DNA from: Vibrio algivorus
GTDB lineage: Bacteria; Pseudomonadota; Gammaproteobacteria; Enterobacterales; Vibrionaceae
Assembly: GCF_002218005.2 (NCBI RefSeq)
Contig: NZ_AP018679.1
Location: 930,001-994,000, forward strand
Direction of reading: 5' to 3'
Length of the DNA stretch: 64,000 bases
The first letter of the stretch is position 1; the number at the start of each line of letters is the position of its first letter. The notes below the pieces were generated by a model. It was not told the origin of the DNA and did no database searches. It worked only from the letters and a program-made list of their open reading frames with translations. The position numbers and the translations under genes were made by a program. This document shows positions 1 to 9,028 of the stretch, piece by piece.

Positions 1-22
1 TCCATTTCACTAAGGAGTGAAT

Positions 23-445
23 ATGACTAAAACAAATTGGTTGAAACCATTCGCCATTGCCTCTTTTTTCGCACTAGCTCTTGCAGCTTGTGATAACAAC
101 TCAGCCGATAATGCAGAAGAAAACGTTGATACTGCCGTCGAACAAACCCAACAAATGGCTGACGATGCAGGACAACAAATGGATGAAATGGCAACTGATG
201 TACAAGAGTCAGCATCTGAAGCTTCTGATCAAATGGGTGAGCAACTAGACCAAGCTGGCGATGCAATGTCTGATCAAGCCGATGCGGCTGCCGATAAAGT
301 TGATGAAATGAGCAATGACATGTCCGATCATGCCAATGACGCTCAAGATTCAATGGATGACATGGCAACGGATGCAGGTAACGCGATTGAAGATAAATGT
401 GAAGACATTAAAGAAGGCGTTAACGCTGAAGATACAGATTGTTAA
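23..445 (+). CDS. Small acidic repeat-rich lipoprotein
   Basis: I do not recognise a named family. The start is the ATG at 23, because a TAAGGAG ribosome binding site lies at 11-17; a GTG at 17 is inside that site and is less likely. The N-terminus is a lipoprotein signal with a lipobox LAAC and lipidation at Cys23. The mature part, about 118 residues, is strongly acidic and low-complexity. It repeats Met-Asp/Ala/Gln units such as DQMGEQLDQAG and DAMSDQADAA, suggesting a long helical or coiled rod in the periplasm. Two Cys near the C-terminus (KCEDIK and DTDC) could form a disulphide. It resembles small stress or YtxH/apolipoprotein-like proteins only in composition. It is a single gene followed by a terminator shared with astE. 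Confidence 0.8.
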   Translation: MTKTNWLKPFAIASFFALALAACDNNSADNAEENVDTAVEQTQQMADDAGQQMDEMATDVQESASEASDQMGEQLDQAGDAMSDQADAAADKVDEMSNDMSDHANDAQDSMDDMATDAGNAIEDKCEDIKEGVNAEDTDC

Positions 446-489
446 TCACTCTCAAGTGAACCTATTATTTTAAATCCCCCCTAGGGATC

Positions 490-531
490 AAAAAGCCACT
501 GTATGCTGTATTTAGCATCAGTGGCTTTTTT
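490..531. terminator. Bidirectional rho-independent terminator
   Basis: The arms AAAAGCCACTG and CAGTGGCTTTT form a stem with an extra internal ATGCT-type pairing. There are T-runs on both strands. It sits between the convergent lipoprotein gene and astE and probably serves both. Confidence 0.85.
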
Positions 532-586
532 ATACCCAAGTCTCTTATTTTATAACCAAGTGACTTATTTATAACCAAGTCACTTA
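531..586. repeat. Degenerate tandem copies of a short repeat end
   Basis: Three imperfect copies of a unit of about 20 bases, tata(a/c)ccaagt followed by a (c/g)actta-like end, lie head to tail. The unit matches the TATACCCAAGTGACTT end of the larger interspersed repeat found elsewhere in the window, so this looks like a decayed or amplified repeat end. No gene is present. Confidence 0.6.
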
Positions 587-605
587 GCGATAAAGATCGC
601 GACTA

Positions 606-1604
606 TTAATGGAAAATGACATCTTGCTCAATTTCCACCAACATCAACCCCGCTCTTAAACCCGGTCTTACTTTAGGATTTGGAAACAATACCCACTCTG
701 TCGGCTGTTGTACTCGGTAGGTTGTATCTCGATCAACGGCTAATATTTCATCTTGCTCGAAAGCGGTAAAGTTTTTCACATCATCGCTAAAGTTCATGGT
801 AAAGCTTTCAGATAACTTGGTTAATTGTTGGGAAACTTGGTACACCTTTAGCTTTGCGGTAGTCGATGATGGCGGTAAACCTTGGCTTACCAACTGCCTT
901 AACCCATTATTGATACCTTCAAATTGTGATAAGTCGTTTTGCCCAAAGGGTTTGGCTTTTCCCAACTCTAAAGTACAACTATCTGCCCTACAGTGCTCGC
1001 TTGAATAATAAGAGAATGTGGCACTCGGCTCTTGATTTAATACAATGGCTTCGACTCCCGAACACGACAACCAATCACACACTTTTTGGCTATATTGCCC
1101 ACTATCTTTATAGGGTAATAGTGCAAAGCGAACATGATGTGATTCTCGAATAGCGGTATGCAAATCAAAATGAAGTTTGCGACCTTTGCTCGATTCAAAA
1201 AACTGTGCCGTTAACGCTTCAAGTTGCTCCGCTCTTAACGTTTCAGCGCACGGTGGGTAATTTTTATGATGTTGGCTAAATAAACGATTCATATCGATAT
1301 CGTTGTAACGCTCACCATTACCCATTGCTTCTGGGTTACCCAACATTATCATCAGTTTCACATTGAGTTTCAGCCGACTGTTGAGCAAATCGCCCACTAG
1401 TTGATCGAGCAATTCTATCGGTGCAGTTTCGTTACCATGCACACCGGCCGATAATAAAACATGCTCTAGCTGATTTATCTCACCTTGATTTGGCTCAATG
1501 ACCATTACACCATGATCAAGCCAATACCAATTAATGTCCCCTATCGTTCCGCTAGTGATAAGAGGCGCTTGTTGCTTTAAGGTACTTGCAAGAAAGTTAT
1601 CCAT
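606..1604 (-). CDS. astE: Succinylglutamate desuccinylase
   Basis: Last step of the arginine succinyltransferase pathway: hydrolysis of N-succinylglutamate to glutamate and succinate in the cytoplasm. The protein is 332 aa and begins MDNFLAS, as E. coli AstE begins MDNFLA, so I chose the ATG at 1604 over the GTG at 1613. Zinc-carboxypeptidase-like motifs are present: GVHGNET (zinc His56 and Glu59), LHTAIR (third zinc His) and TLELGKA (catalytic Glu). The C-terminal LFPNP and GLRAGLML blocks are typical of AstE. It is the last gene of astADBE, 18 bases after astB, and ends at a shared terminator. Confidence 0.96.
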   Translation of the reverse strand: MDNFLASTLKQQAPLITSGTIGDINWYWLDHGVMVIEPNQGEINQLEHVLLSAGVHGNETAPIELLDQLVGDLLNSRLKLNVKLMIMLGNPEAMGNGERYNDIDMNRLFSQHHKNYPPCAETLRAEQLEALTAQFFESSKGRKLHFDLHTAIRESHHVRFALLPYKDSGQYSQKVCDWLSCSGVEAIVLNQEPSATFSYYSSEHCRADSCTLELGKAKPFGQNDLSQFEGINNGLRQLVSQGLPPSSTTAKLKVYQVSQQLTKLSESFTMNFSDDVKNFTAFEQDEILAVDRDTTYRVQQPTEWVLFPNPKVRPGLRAGLMLVEIEQDVIFH

Positions 1605-1622
1605 CACACTCACATCCTCATA

Positions 1623-2963
1623 TTACTGCTGAAATGGATAAATACTGCCTAGTGCGAGAATTTGCGTCAGCTCATCTAATGCTTGACGGTTTTCATTCAG
1701 CAATTGTGGATCAGCTAAATCGGCTTCGAGTAGTCGGTCTCGATAAAAACGCTCTACCCAAGTATTTAACGTATTAAACAACTCATCATTCATTAATACT
1801 TGTGGAGTCACGGCTTGCAGTTCGGCTTCAGTTAACACTACTCGCTGACGCAAACACGCCGGCCCTCCTCCATTACGCATACTTTCACGCAAATCGAACA
1901 CTTTCACTTCATCAATTGGTCCATTCGAACTGATCAATTCAGTGAGGTAATTCCACACATTGGTGTTTTGACGAGACTCTTCTGGCACGACTAACATCAT
2001 CTTGCCGTTCGATTTAGTTAATAACTGGCTATTAAAAAGGTAGGTACTGACGGCATCTTGTACCGAAACTTGCTCTGTAGGCACTTGGATTGAAATAAAC
2101 TCGGTTTGTTGTAATGACAATTTTTGTTTAATTTCATCAAAAGCCGCAGTCTGATTCAAAAAAGCCTGATCATGATGAAAGAGTACGTTGCCATTACTGA
2201 CGGCAATAACATCATTATGAAAAACGCCTTGATCAATAACCTCTGGGTTTTGCTGTACAAATACCGTTTGTTTCTCGGATAAACCATGCAATCTTGCAAC
2301 TGCTTGGCTAGCTTCTAAAGTCTGTCTTGCAGGATAACGAGTCGGCTCTACTTGACCACCGTAGGCTTGCCTACCATAAACAAAGACTTCAACACCTTTC
2401 GCGCCGTATTCACTACATAATCGATTATGGTTAGCTGCACCTTCGTCTCCCATTACCGACTGCTGCGGCAAAGCATCGTGATGCGCAAAGTATTGTTCGT
2501 TATTAAACATCGCCCGAAGTGTGGCACTGGTGGTATCCGCTTCGATCGCGCGGTGAAATTTATTATTGAGATTAGCGGCCGTAAAATGCGCTCGGCCATC
2601 TGCCGTATCGACAGACGGAGACATAGTGGCGGCATTGGCAGTCCACATGGAAGATGCAGAACTTACTGCCGACAATAATTTAGGCGCTTGTTTAGCTACA
2701 TTGGCAAGAATTTGTTCATCGGATCCGCTAAACCCCAACTGTCTTAAAACCGGGATATGCGGACGCTCTTGTGGTGGTAATACGCCTTGCTTAAACCCCA
2801 TATCACTCAAGGCTTTCATTTTTAACAAGCCTTGTTGAGCGGCCAGTTTAGGGTTAGAGACTGCACTTTGGTTACTGGTTGAGGCCACATTACCAAATGA
2901 CAAACCTGCATAGTGATGAGTCAGCCCCACCAAACCATCAAAATTGACTTCATAAGCTTTCAT
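1623..2963 (-). CDS. astB: N-succinylarginine dihydrolase
   Basis: Second step of the pathway: N-succinylarginine plus water gives succinylornithine, ammonia and CO2. The protein is 446 aa, nearly the same as E. coli AstB. The start is the ATG at 2963 (MKAYEVNFDGLVGLTHHYAG), preceded by an AAGGA site; an upstream TTG would overlap astD. The catalytic Cys is in the glycine-rich GGGPACLRQRVVL block near the C-terminus. The N-terminal GLTHHYAGLS and central NHNRLC and HNDVIAVSNG segments are family signatures. The start follows the astD stop by about 10 bases, so the two are co-translated. Confidence 0.96.
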   Translation of the reverse strand: MKAYEVNFDGLVGLTHHYAGLSFGNVASTSNQSAVSNPKLAAQQGLLKMKALSDMGFKQGVLPPQERPHIPVLRQLGFSGSDEQILANVAKQAPKLLSAVSSASSMWTANAATMSPSVDTADGRAHFTAANLNNKFHRAIEADTTSATLRAMFNNEQYFAHHDALPQQSVMGDEGAANHNRLCSEYGAKGVEVFVYGRQAYGGQVEPTRYPARQTLEASQAVARLHGLSEKQTVFVQQNPEVIDQGVFHNDVIAVSNGNVLFHHDQAFLNQTAAFDEIKQKLSLQQTEFISIQVPTEQVSVQDAVSTYLFNSQLLTKSNGKMMLVVPEESRQNTNVWNYLTELISSNGPIDEVKVFDLRESMRNGGGPACLRQRVVLTEAELQAVTPQVLMNDELFNTLNTWVERFYRDRLLEADLADPQLLNENRQALDELTQILALGSIYPFQQ

Positions 2964-2973
2964 ATCAACGTCC

Positions 2974-4446
2974 TTACCCAAATGTTAAACCAGGAGATAA
3001 TTGTTCAGGTAAAGCAATGTTGTCACTTTCAAGTGATGCCATTGGCCATGCACAATAATCCGCTGCGTAATAAGCACTTGGACGATGATTCCCCGATGCC
3101 CCTGTTCCACCAAATGGCGCAGCACTTGAAGCTCCAGTTAACGGCTTGTTCCAATTAACAATCCCTGCACGAGATTCAATTAATAATTGCTCATAATGAT
3201 CTCGATTTGGTGAAATTAATCCCATTGATAGACCATAACGTGTGCTATTGGCGATCTGCAGTGCTTGATCAAAAGTTTGATAACGAATAATCGTCAGTAG
3301 TGGGCCGAAATGTTCTTCATCTGCAATCCCTTCTACACCGGTAATTTCCATGATCCCCGGAGTCAACAGTGCAGCTTGGTCATCGACTTGCGTCATTTCT
3401 AGTAACGAGGTGGCACCTTTCTTTAGTAGATCTTGCTGAGCCGCGAGTAATTGTTTCGCCGCATGCAGAGAAATCACACTCCCCATAAACGGCGCAGGTT
3501 CGGCATTCCATTCCCCAACACCAATGTCTTTACTCACTTCAACTAAGCGCTTAATAAAGGCATCCCCTTGCGTGCCTTCTTTCACCAGTAAGCGACGTGC
3601 ACAGGTACAACGTTGACCTGCCGAAATAAAGGCCGATTGAATCGTTAAATGCACCGCCGCATCCATATCTTCAATGTCTTCAACAATCAGCGCATTGTTA
3701 CCGCCCATTTCGAGGGCCAATACTTTCTCTGGTTGACCGGCCAATTGGCGGTGTAAGTGATAACCCGTATTCGCACTACCAGTAAATAACAAACCGTCAG
3801 TACCATTATGTGAGGCTAAAGCTTCACCGGTCGTTCTACCACCTTGTACTAGGTTAATGACCCCATCAGGTAACCCCGCTTTTACCCACAGTTTCAAGGT
3901 TTCTTCAGCAGTCCAAGGCGTAAGCTCACTTGGCTTAAACACAATAGTATTGCCGGCTAACAATGCCGGAACAATATGCCCATTCGGCAAGTGTCCTGGG
4001 AAGTTATAAGGTCCAAATACGGCTAGTACACCATGCGGACGATGGCGCAGTACTGCTTGTCCGTCTGGCATATCAGTCGATTTTTCACCGGTTCTTTCAT
4101 GGTAAGCTTTTAGTGAAATAGCCACTTTACCGATCATAGCGCCGACTTCGGTTAAGGTTTCCCAATATGGTTTGCCAGTTTCTTGTGAGATGACTTCGGC
4201 TAAGTGTTGTTTGTTTTCACCCAGTAATTGAGAAAAGGTTTCTAACAACTCAACACGCTTCTCAAGTGGTGTTCTCGCCCAACTAGGGAAAGCAGTTCGC
4301 GCGGCATTAATGGCTTTATCTACATCCTGAGCGGTCGCTTCTTGGCCTTGCCAAATCACCGCATTATTCGCAGGGTTGGTTTTATCAAATGATTGACCCG
4401 TTGCATTACACCATTGGCCATTAATGAATAGATTTGGATGAGACAT
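2974..4446 (-). CDS. astD: N-succinylglutamate 5-semialdehyde dehydrogenase
   Basis: Oxidises succinylglutamic semialdehyde to succinylglutamate with NAD+, the fourth step. It is 490 aa, a normal aldehyde-dehydrogenase length. Visible motifs are GPYNFPGHLPNGH (cofactor and oxyanion region), ALEMGGNN (general-base Glu) and GQRCTCARR (nucleophilic Cys). The start ATG overlaps the astA stop (TAATG), showing translational coupling. Confidence 0.97.
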   Translation of the reverse strand: MSHPNLFINGQWCNATGQSFDKTNPANNAVIWQGQEATAQDVDKAINAARTAFPSWARTPLEKRVELLETFSQLLGENKQHLAEVISQETGKPYWETLTEVGAMIGKVAISLKAYHERTGEKSTDMPDGQAVLRHRPHGVLAVFGPYNFPGHLPNGHIVPALLAGNTIVFKPSELTPWTAEETLKLWVKAGLPDGVINLVQGGRTTGEALASHNGTDGLLFTGSANTGYHLHRQLAGQPEKVLALEMGGNNALIVEDIEDMDAAVHLTIQSAFISAGQRCTCARRLLVKEGTQGDAFIKRLVEVSKDIGVGEWNAEPAPFMGSVISLHAAKQLLAAQQDLLKKGATSLLEMTQVDDQAALLTPGIMEITGVEGIADEEHFGPLLTIIRYQTFDQALQIANSTRYGLSMGLISPNRDHYEQLLIESRAGIVNWNKPLTGASSAAPFGGTGASGNHRPSAYYAADYCAWPMASLESDNIALPEQLSPGLTFG

Positions 4447-5480
4447 TACGAATTCTCCTTTGGAAATAAAGTGACTGCGCGGATCACATCACCCGCTTTT
4501 ACGCCGAGTGCTTCTGCGGCGTGGGAAGGAATACAAATAGCTTGTTCTTCAAATGAAACTTGCCCTAATACGGCTCGGTAATTTAAGAAATCTTGATTAG
4601 CGAGCAAGTAAACCGAACTATCTTGCGATATCGTTGGAGATTGAATAGAAACAGGCCACAACTCACTCTCTCTCACCGCTCGAATATCTTCAATTCGCGC
4701 CTCTAAGGTTGGGCCTGCATCGAAGATATCCACACAACCTTCATATTTCATACCTTCACTATTTAATATAGCGGCAGCCGGTTCAGTTTGAGGATGTACT
4801 TTACCAACGACGTCTTGCGCTTCTTGGGTTAAGAATTCAACATACATAGGGTGTTTTGGCATAAGCTCAGCAATAAAGGCTTTCTTGCCCATACCAGAGA
4901 GATGATCGGCTTCTGCAAAATCCATACTGAAGAAATGTCGACCTAGACTTTCCCAAAATGGTGAGCGGCCTTGCTCATCAGAATAGCCTCGCATTTCAGC
5001 AATTAATTTGTCAGAAAAGCGGTCTTGAAAATTCGCCATAAACAGAAAGCGAGCTTTAGATAAAAGGTAACCATTTTGGCTGTGACGGTAGTCAGGATCT
5101 AAAAAAAGCGTACACAGTTCACTGTAGCCGGTATGGTCATTACTTAGGAAAAGCGTTGGCATGCTACGATAAACACCCAACTTTTTAGAGGCATGTACTG
5201 TCGTGCCTACCCGGTAATTATACCAAGGTTCATCAAGGCCAATGGCAACTTCAATGCCACTCACCCCCACGACCTTGTTAAGTTCAGTATCTTCTAAAAC
5301 AAACAAGTAACCTTGCTCTTCAAGCTGAGCATGTTGATGCCAAGTACTAAGCATGCGTTCAATTCGTTGCTCAACTCGTTCTTCATTTTGCGGTAGTGAA
5401 GTAAAACCAACCCCCGTTTTGCTAGCAAGCTCTACAATTGCGGCTCGGTCTTCCAATCTGACCGGTCGAATTATCATCAT
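4446..5480 (-). CDS. astA: Arginine N-succinyltransferase
   Basis: Transfers succinyl from succinyl-CoA to arginine, the first committed step of arginine catabolism. From the ATG at 5480 (MMIIRPVRLEDRAAIVELASKTG) it is 344 aa, equal to E. coli AstA; a longer in-frame start at 5510 would add a non-family leader. Signatures include SLPQNEERVEQRIE, DPWYNYRVG, LPTLFLSNDHTG and AELMPKHPMY. It is the first gene of astADBE. The transaminase gene astC, which heads the E. coli operon, is absent here; in vibrios that reaction is often done by an ArgD/AstC enzyme coded elsewhere. A 267-base repeat begins about 33 bases upstream of the start. Confidence 0.96.
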   Translation of the reverse strand: MMIIRPVRLEDRAAIVELASKTGVGFTSLPQNEERVEQRIERMLSTWHQHAQLEEQGYLFVLEDTELNKVVGVSGIEVAIGLDEPWYNYRVGTTVHASKKLGVYRSMPTLFLSNDHTGYSELCTLFLDPDYRHSQNGYLLSKARFLFMANFQDRFSDKLIAEMRGYSDEQGRSPFWESLGRHFFSMDFAEADHLSGMGKKAFIAELMPKHPMYVEFLTQEAQDVVGKVHPQTEPAAAILNSEGMKYEGCVDIFDAGPTLEARIEDIRAVRESELWPVSIQSPTISQDSSVYLLANQDFLNYRAVLGQVSFEEQAICIPSHAAEALGVKAGDVIRAVTLFPKENS

Positions 5481-5513
5481 ATTAATATCCTTGTACTGCC
5501 AAAATTCCATTTA

Positions 5514-5780
5514 TATACCCAAGTGACTTCAAGGTGCAGAATTCAGAGCTATCATCCAAGTCTTTAAACAAGGAAGATTCGCGTAGGAATGTAAGCACCT
5601 TTCAAACGAATCTGACGCAGAGTAAAGGCTTGGATGAAGCTCCCAAAGGGCAAGTTAAAACAAGCTTTATGCTGCGTTAAATTGAACAGAGATAGAATGA
5701 CTATGATCATATTCAATTTGCCTTGCCTAAAACTTGTTTTAATCTTGCTGAAACTCGCACCTTGAAGTTACTTGGGTATA
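5514..5780 (+). repeat. 267-bp inverted-ended interspersed repeat, copy A
   Basis: The element begins TATACCCAAGTGACTTCAAG and ends CTTGAAGTTACTTGGGTATA, so it has terminal inverted repeats of about 24 bases with one mismatch. An inner inverted pair (ATCATCCAAG and CTTGGATGAAGC) gives a composite hairpin. There is no transposase, so it resembles a MITE or other non-autonomous palindromic element. A full copy in the opposite orientation lies at 11545-11811, one in the same orientation at 41387-41653, and a deleted copy at 13957-14123. This one sits in the astA leader. Confidence 0.92.
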
Positions 5781-6078
5781 CAATTGTTCTATTTCTTAGT
5801 GTTGCTACTTTTATTCTCTCTGTGCCCAAACGCCTAATTAGTCACAAATGTCGCATAAAGAATCAAATTGCAAAATATACTATCTACAAATCCATTATTT
5901 GCAGAATTTTAAACATATTTATAACATCTTTTATAAACAGAAGAACTAGCAAAACATGATCGAAAACACAGATCAAAACTTTATATTTTTAGGCACCAAA
6001 GAGACAAGGAACGAATACGGAAAGGAAAAATAGATATTAATTTACAATAAATGAATAAGATTTCGCTTTATGGCATTT

Positions 6079-6109
6079 AAAGACAAACTTAGCAGAAAAG
6101 CTTGTCTTT
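6079..6109 (-). terminator. Possible terminator of the slyA-hlyD-FUSC operon
   Basis: The arms AAAGACAA and TTGTCTTT, with inner AGC/GCT pairing, lie about 90 bases downstream of the FUSC-like gene. The T-run is short, so this is a weak call. The rest of 5781-6198 is AT-rich with no gene that I can support. Confidence 0.4.
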
Positions 6110-6198
6110 ATTGGAAATCATTCAGTAAATAAGCGAGCAAAGAGCGCTCAACAAACAAAGAAAATCACACAAGGCTCTGGATATAGGCAGTTAAAATG

Positions 6199-7230
6199 TT
6201 ATGCACCAAAGCGTGTCGCTTCAAAACGATTTAAAAACTTATGTAAGAAAAAGCACACCATTAAAGTGATCACAATCGCCACGCCAATACTACTCATTCG
6301 ATATAACGCGCTGAATATCAAATCACCATTGGGGCTTAAATACTGGCCAAATAAAATCCCTAATGTCGTCATTGCGCCAAAACCTGCACCAGAACCACTT
6401 GCCTCTTTGACATGAGCTTGGCTAAAAATCATCAAGCCAATCCAAAGAAGCGGCACCACGAAAATCAGCATGTTCGACCAATCATATAAAATAACTTGGA
6501 CGGCAATCCCAAAAGTCACACCTAGAATAGTTCCTATTGCCCGCTTACGTGCATAACCTAACATTCCATCCCAATTCATAGGAAACAATAAGAGTAAGCT
6601 CGTTGCTTGAGCCGACATTGAATCTTGTAAGTCGAGGACTTGAAAAACAATAAATGACAAGGTTGCCATGATTGATCCTAACAAGGCTTCATGGCGCATA
6701 CGATTGGCATTTTTTTCAACCGCAGGCCTTGCTGCTCTAGGTTCGACATCAGGCCACAAGTGCATCATTAAATAGGCGATCATCAACGAAGTGCAAGATG
6801 AAACGATATTATCTGAAATCAACACTTCAATATTGGTAGTCGGAAAGCTAGCAAAGTGAAGCATGATACTTAGGTTGATAACTCCAGTAGCGCCAAATAA
6901 AAATAAGCTACCTTTGCTCATAGCCATAAAACGATAGAGGAACATCAAAAAAGCCATCAGCGTCATCATAGCGGGGCGATCTCCAAGCATGCCAGCGATC
7001 AACCCAACTTCAACGGCAGAAACACAAGCAGAAGCCAAAACCTGACGCACCACATGCATATTGACCTGGGGAATAAGGCCTAATAATAAAATCGGTGTGA
7101 CGGTATAAAACACCCCATTTTGCCAACCGAATAATTTGCAAATCAAAAAGCCTAATGTTGCGCCAGTGGCTATCCGCAAACATTGCCTAACATCATTAGC
7201 GTTTAATGGATGATGACGAAGTAACAACAT
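6199..7230 (-). CDS. FUSC/DUF2955-like inner-membrane transporter
   Basis: A 343-aa membrane protein with about ten hydrophobic segments arranged as two similar halves: residues ~20-155, a soluble linker around VEPRAARPAVEKNANRMRHE, then ~185-335. This layout fits the fusaric-acid-resistance/aromatic-acid exporter-like superfamily (FUSC, DUF2955), which pairs with an HlyD adaptor to export small molecules, often aromatic acids. I prefer the ATG at 7230, with AGGGG eight bases upstream, over the GTG at 7236. It is the last gene of a three-gene operon resembling E. coli slyA-ydhJK. The substrate is unknown. Confidence 0.8.
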   Translation of the reverse strand: MLLLRHHPLNANDVRQCLRIATGATLGFLICKLFGWQNGVFYTVTPILLLGLIPQVNMHVVRQVLASACVSAVEVGLIAGMLGDRPAMMTLMAFLMFLYRFMAMSKGSLFLFGATGVINLSIMLHFASFPTTNIEVLISDNIVSSCTSLMIAYLMMHLWPDVEPRAARPAVEKNANRMRHEALLGSIMATLSFIVFQVLDLQDSMSAQATSLLLLFPMNWDGMLGYARKRAIGTILGVTFGIAVQVILYDWSNMLIFVVPLLWIGLMIFSQAHVKEASGSGAGFGAMTTLGILFGQYLSPNGDLIFSALYRMSSIGVAIVITLMVCFFLHKFLNRFEATRFGA

Positions 7231-7241
7231 ACTCACCGCCC

Positions 7242-8300
7242 CTAATAAACGTAATGCAAGAAACTGATGAATTTAATTTGAGCCTTAGCCAATAACGCAA
7301 AGAAACCATTATCAGGAATCAATTGAACCGTGGTTCGAGCCCCTGCTGCTGCGGGAAAGTCCAATGGATTCACCAGTTTCAAATGCAAACGTAAACGTTG
7401 AGCATCTCGTACCCATCGGTCTGAAGACGTAGGAGTAGCTAACTGACCATTCGCATCAAACTGACCAGAACTCACCCCAGCATCAATACTTTCTACTATG
7501 GCATCAAATAACTGCCCCGGACGGCCATCAAAAGCCACAATCGCATGATCGCCTTGATGAGTATAAGCAATATTTTTTTCACGGAAATCGGCAATAATAT
7601 CCACTTTTTGTGACACCAAAGCCAATGCAGGGCTGCCTGCACTTTTAAAACTACCTTCCTGCAAATGCAAGTTAGTGACTAGGCCACCTTTCTCCGCTAT
7701 TACTTGAGTATAAGAAAGATTTAATTCCGCTTGTTTTAGATGATTTTTAGCCTGACGAATACTTAAATTTTCTTCACCATCCAGACCACGGCTGACTTTA
7801 ATTTTTTCAAGCTCTGCTCTTGCAGCAAGTAAATTGGATCGTGCCGATTTGGCATTACTAACGGCCTGATCTCGCTCTTGCTGTGATACGCCATGATTTT
7901 TCAATAAATTAACCATACGTTTAGCTTCACGATTTCTCTGCTCACTGATGCTCTCAGCGGCATGAACATTTGCTTTCGCGGCTTCAAGTGCCGCATCTAA
8001 TTCTTGGTTGTTTTGTTTGGCTTGTTCTAGTGATAAACGCGCTTCATCGACCGCTAACTGAAAAGGTGAAGAATCAATTTCAAATAACACATCCCCTTCT
8101 TTTACCGTCTGATTATTATAAACATTCACATGCTCAATACGCCCACTGACTTGCGGAGCCACTTTGACAATCGAGCGTGTCGCCATCGACTCAGTGGTTA
8201 CTGGCATTTTTAAATCGGCAACTAAGAAATAAATGAAGATGAAGGCAAAGCCAAACATGGCGATACGCACAAGGCGTGCAAACTGTTGATCTGGGGACAT
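7242..8300 (-). CDS. HlyD/EmrA-family periplasmic adaptor
   Basis: A 352-aa membrane-fusion protein. One N-terminal transmembrane segment (residues ~12-28, FGFAFIFIYFLVADL) is followed by a biotinyl-lipoyl half (RSIVKVAPQVSGRIEHVNVYNNQTVKEGDVLFEID). A long alpha-helical hairpin (~90-190) and the second lipoyl half with a beta-barrel (NLSYTQVIAEKGGLVTNL) come next. It bridges an inner-membrane exporter to the periplasm. It ends five bases before the FUSC-like gene, its likely partner. An operon with the upstream regulator is likely, with a 34-base gap. Confidence 0.88.
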   Translation of the reverse strand: MSPDQQFARLVRIAMFGFAFIFIYFLVADLKMPVTTESMATRSIVKVAPQVSGRIEHVNVYNNQTVKEGDVLFEIDSSPFQLAVDEARLSLEQAKQNNQELDAALEAAKANVHAAESISEQRNREAKRMVNLLKNHGVSQQERDQAVSNAKSARSNLLAARAELEKIKVSRGLDGEENLSIRQAKNHLKQAELNLSYTQVIAEKGGLVTNLHLQEGSFKSAGSPALALVSQKVDIIADFREKNIAYTHQGDHAIVAFDGRPGQLFDAIVESIDAGVSSGQFDANGQLATPTSSDRWVRDAQRLRLHLKLVNPLDFPAAAGARTTVQLIPDNGFFALLAKAQIKFISFLHYVY

Positions 8301-8334
8301 AACACTCTCTAATTTGTTAAGTAGTATTTTACTC

Positions 8335-8802
8335 TCACTCTTTTAACTGCTCTAACGCATTACGACTAATCTGCTCAACCACAAATTCAAACTCTTGTAA
8401 TTGCTGCTCAGAAAGCCCTGATAATACTTTTTTACGGACATCGAAAATTCTAGTCTCCATCTGCTTCAAGATGGTTTCCCCCTCCTTAGTCAAACAAACT
8501 AAACGGGCTCGTTTATCATTTGGACAGGTCTTGCGAATAATCAGTTGCTGTTGCTCTAATTGGTTAAGCGTTCTCATCAATGAGGACAACTCTATTTCTA
8601 ACCCTTCAGCTAAACATTTTTGACTAATGCAATCACCAAGTTGACGCAACTTCCATAAAGCACTCCACCTAGGATGAGTCAATCCTAGAGGGCTTAATTC
8701 GGCATCAGCAACCATTCGCCATAACCGAGTTAAACGGCCTAATCTCTCGGCAAGAGGTAAGTTTTGGAGATGTTGTGTATCAGAAGAATTCATAGCATTC
8801 AT
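8335..8802 (-). CDS. SlyA/MarR-family transcriptional regulator
   Basis: A 155-aa winged-helix regulator. The core LTHPRWSALWKLRQLGDCISQKCLAEGLEIELSSLMRTLNQLE is the MarR helix-turn-helix with the SlyA-like sequence SSLMRTLNQLE, and the wing is NDKRARLVCLT. MarR proteins bind short palindromes as dimers and often respond to aromatic ligands. It lies first in an operon with an adaptor and FUSC-like pump, as slyA neighbours ydhIJK in E. coli. Two SlyA-type boxes lie just upstream, so autoregulation is likely. A second ATG at 8793 is an alternative start. Orthology to slyA itself is an inference, so no symbol is given. Confidence 0.88.
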   Translation of the reverse strand: MNAMNSSDTQHLQNLPLAERLGRLTRLWRMVADAELSPLGLTHPRWSALWKLRQLGDCISQKCLAEGLEIELSSLMRTLNQLEQQQLIIRKTCPNDKRARLVCLTKEGETILKQMETRIFDVRKKVLSGLSEQQLQEFEFVVEQISRNALEQLKE

Positions 8803-8828
8803 ACCGAGTTAGATAAATCGCAATTTAG

Positions 8829-8877
8829 TTAGCAGGCTAAGCAATTGGTACAGCATTATAATTATTTAGCATGCTAA
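8829..8877. promoter_or_regulatory. Pair of SlyA-type operators
   Basis: A perfect palindrome TTAGCATGCTAA lies at 8866-8877 and a near copy TTAGCAGGCTAA at 8829-8840, with centres 37 bases apart. The published E. coli SlyA consensus is TTAGCAAGCTAA. The boxes lie 27-75 bases upstream of the regulator and also face the gcd promoter region, so they may control both directions. Confidence 0.8.
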
Positions 8878-9028
8878 GTAAAGTCTTCGTGTTCTTTTCT
8901 TTATAAAAAAGCAACATTTAATCTACATTATAATTATTAGCTGTTGACATAAGTCACATTTAGTTACACTTTGTAATATATAAGCGTGAGCTATTTATCG
9001 CTTTCTTAATCACAGGGAGTTTGTTTCT

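Noticed and set aside
5723..5959. 78-aa open frame at the right end of the first 267-bp repeat
   Set aside because: Its first third lies inside the repeat; no ribosome site, odd composition, and the rest is AT-rich spacer.
8943..8958. Possible CRP site upstream of gcd (GTTGA-N6-TCACA)
   Set aside because: Only the right half matches the consensus well; not enough to call.
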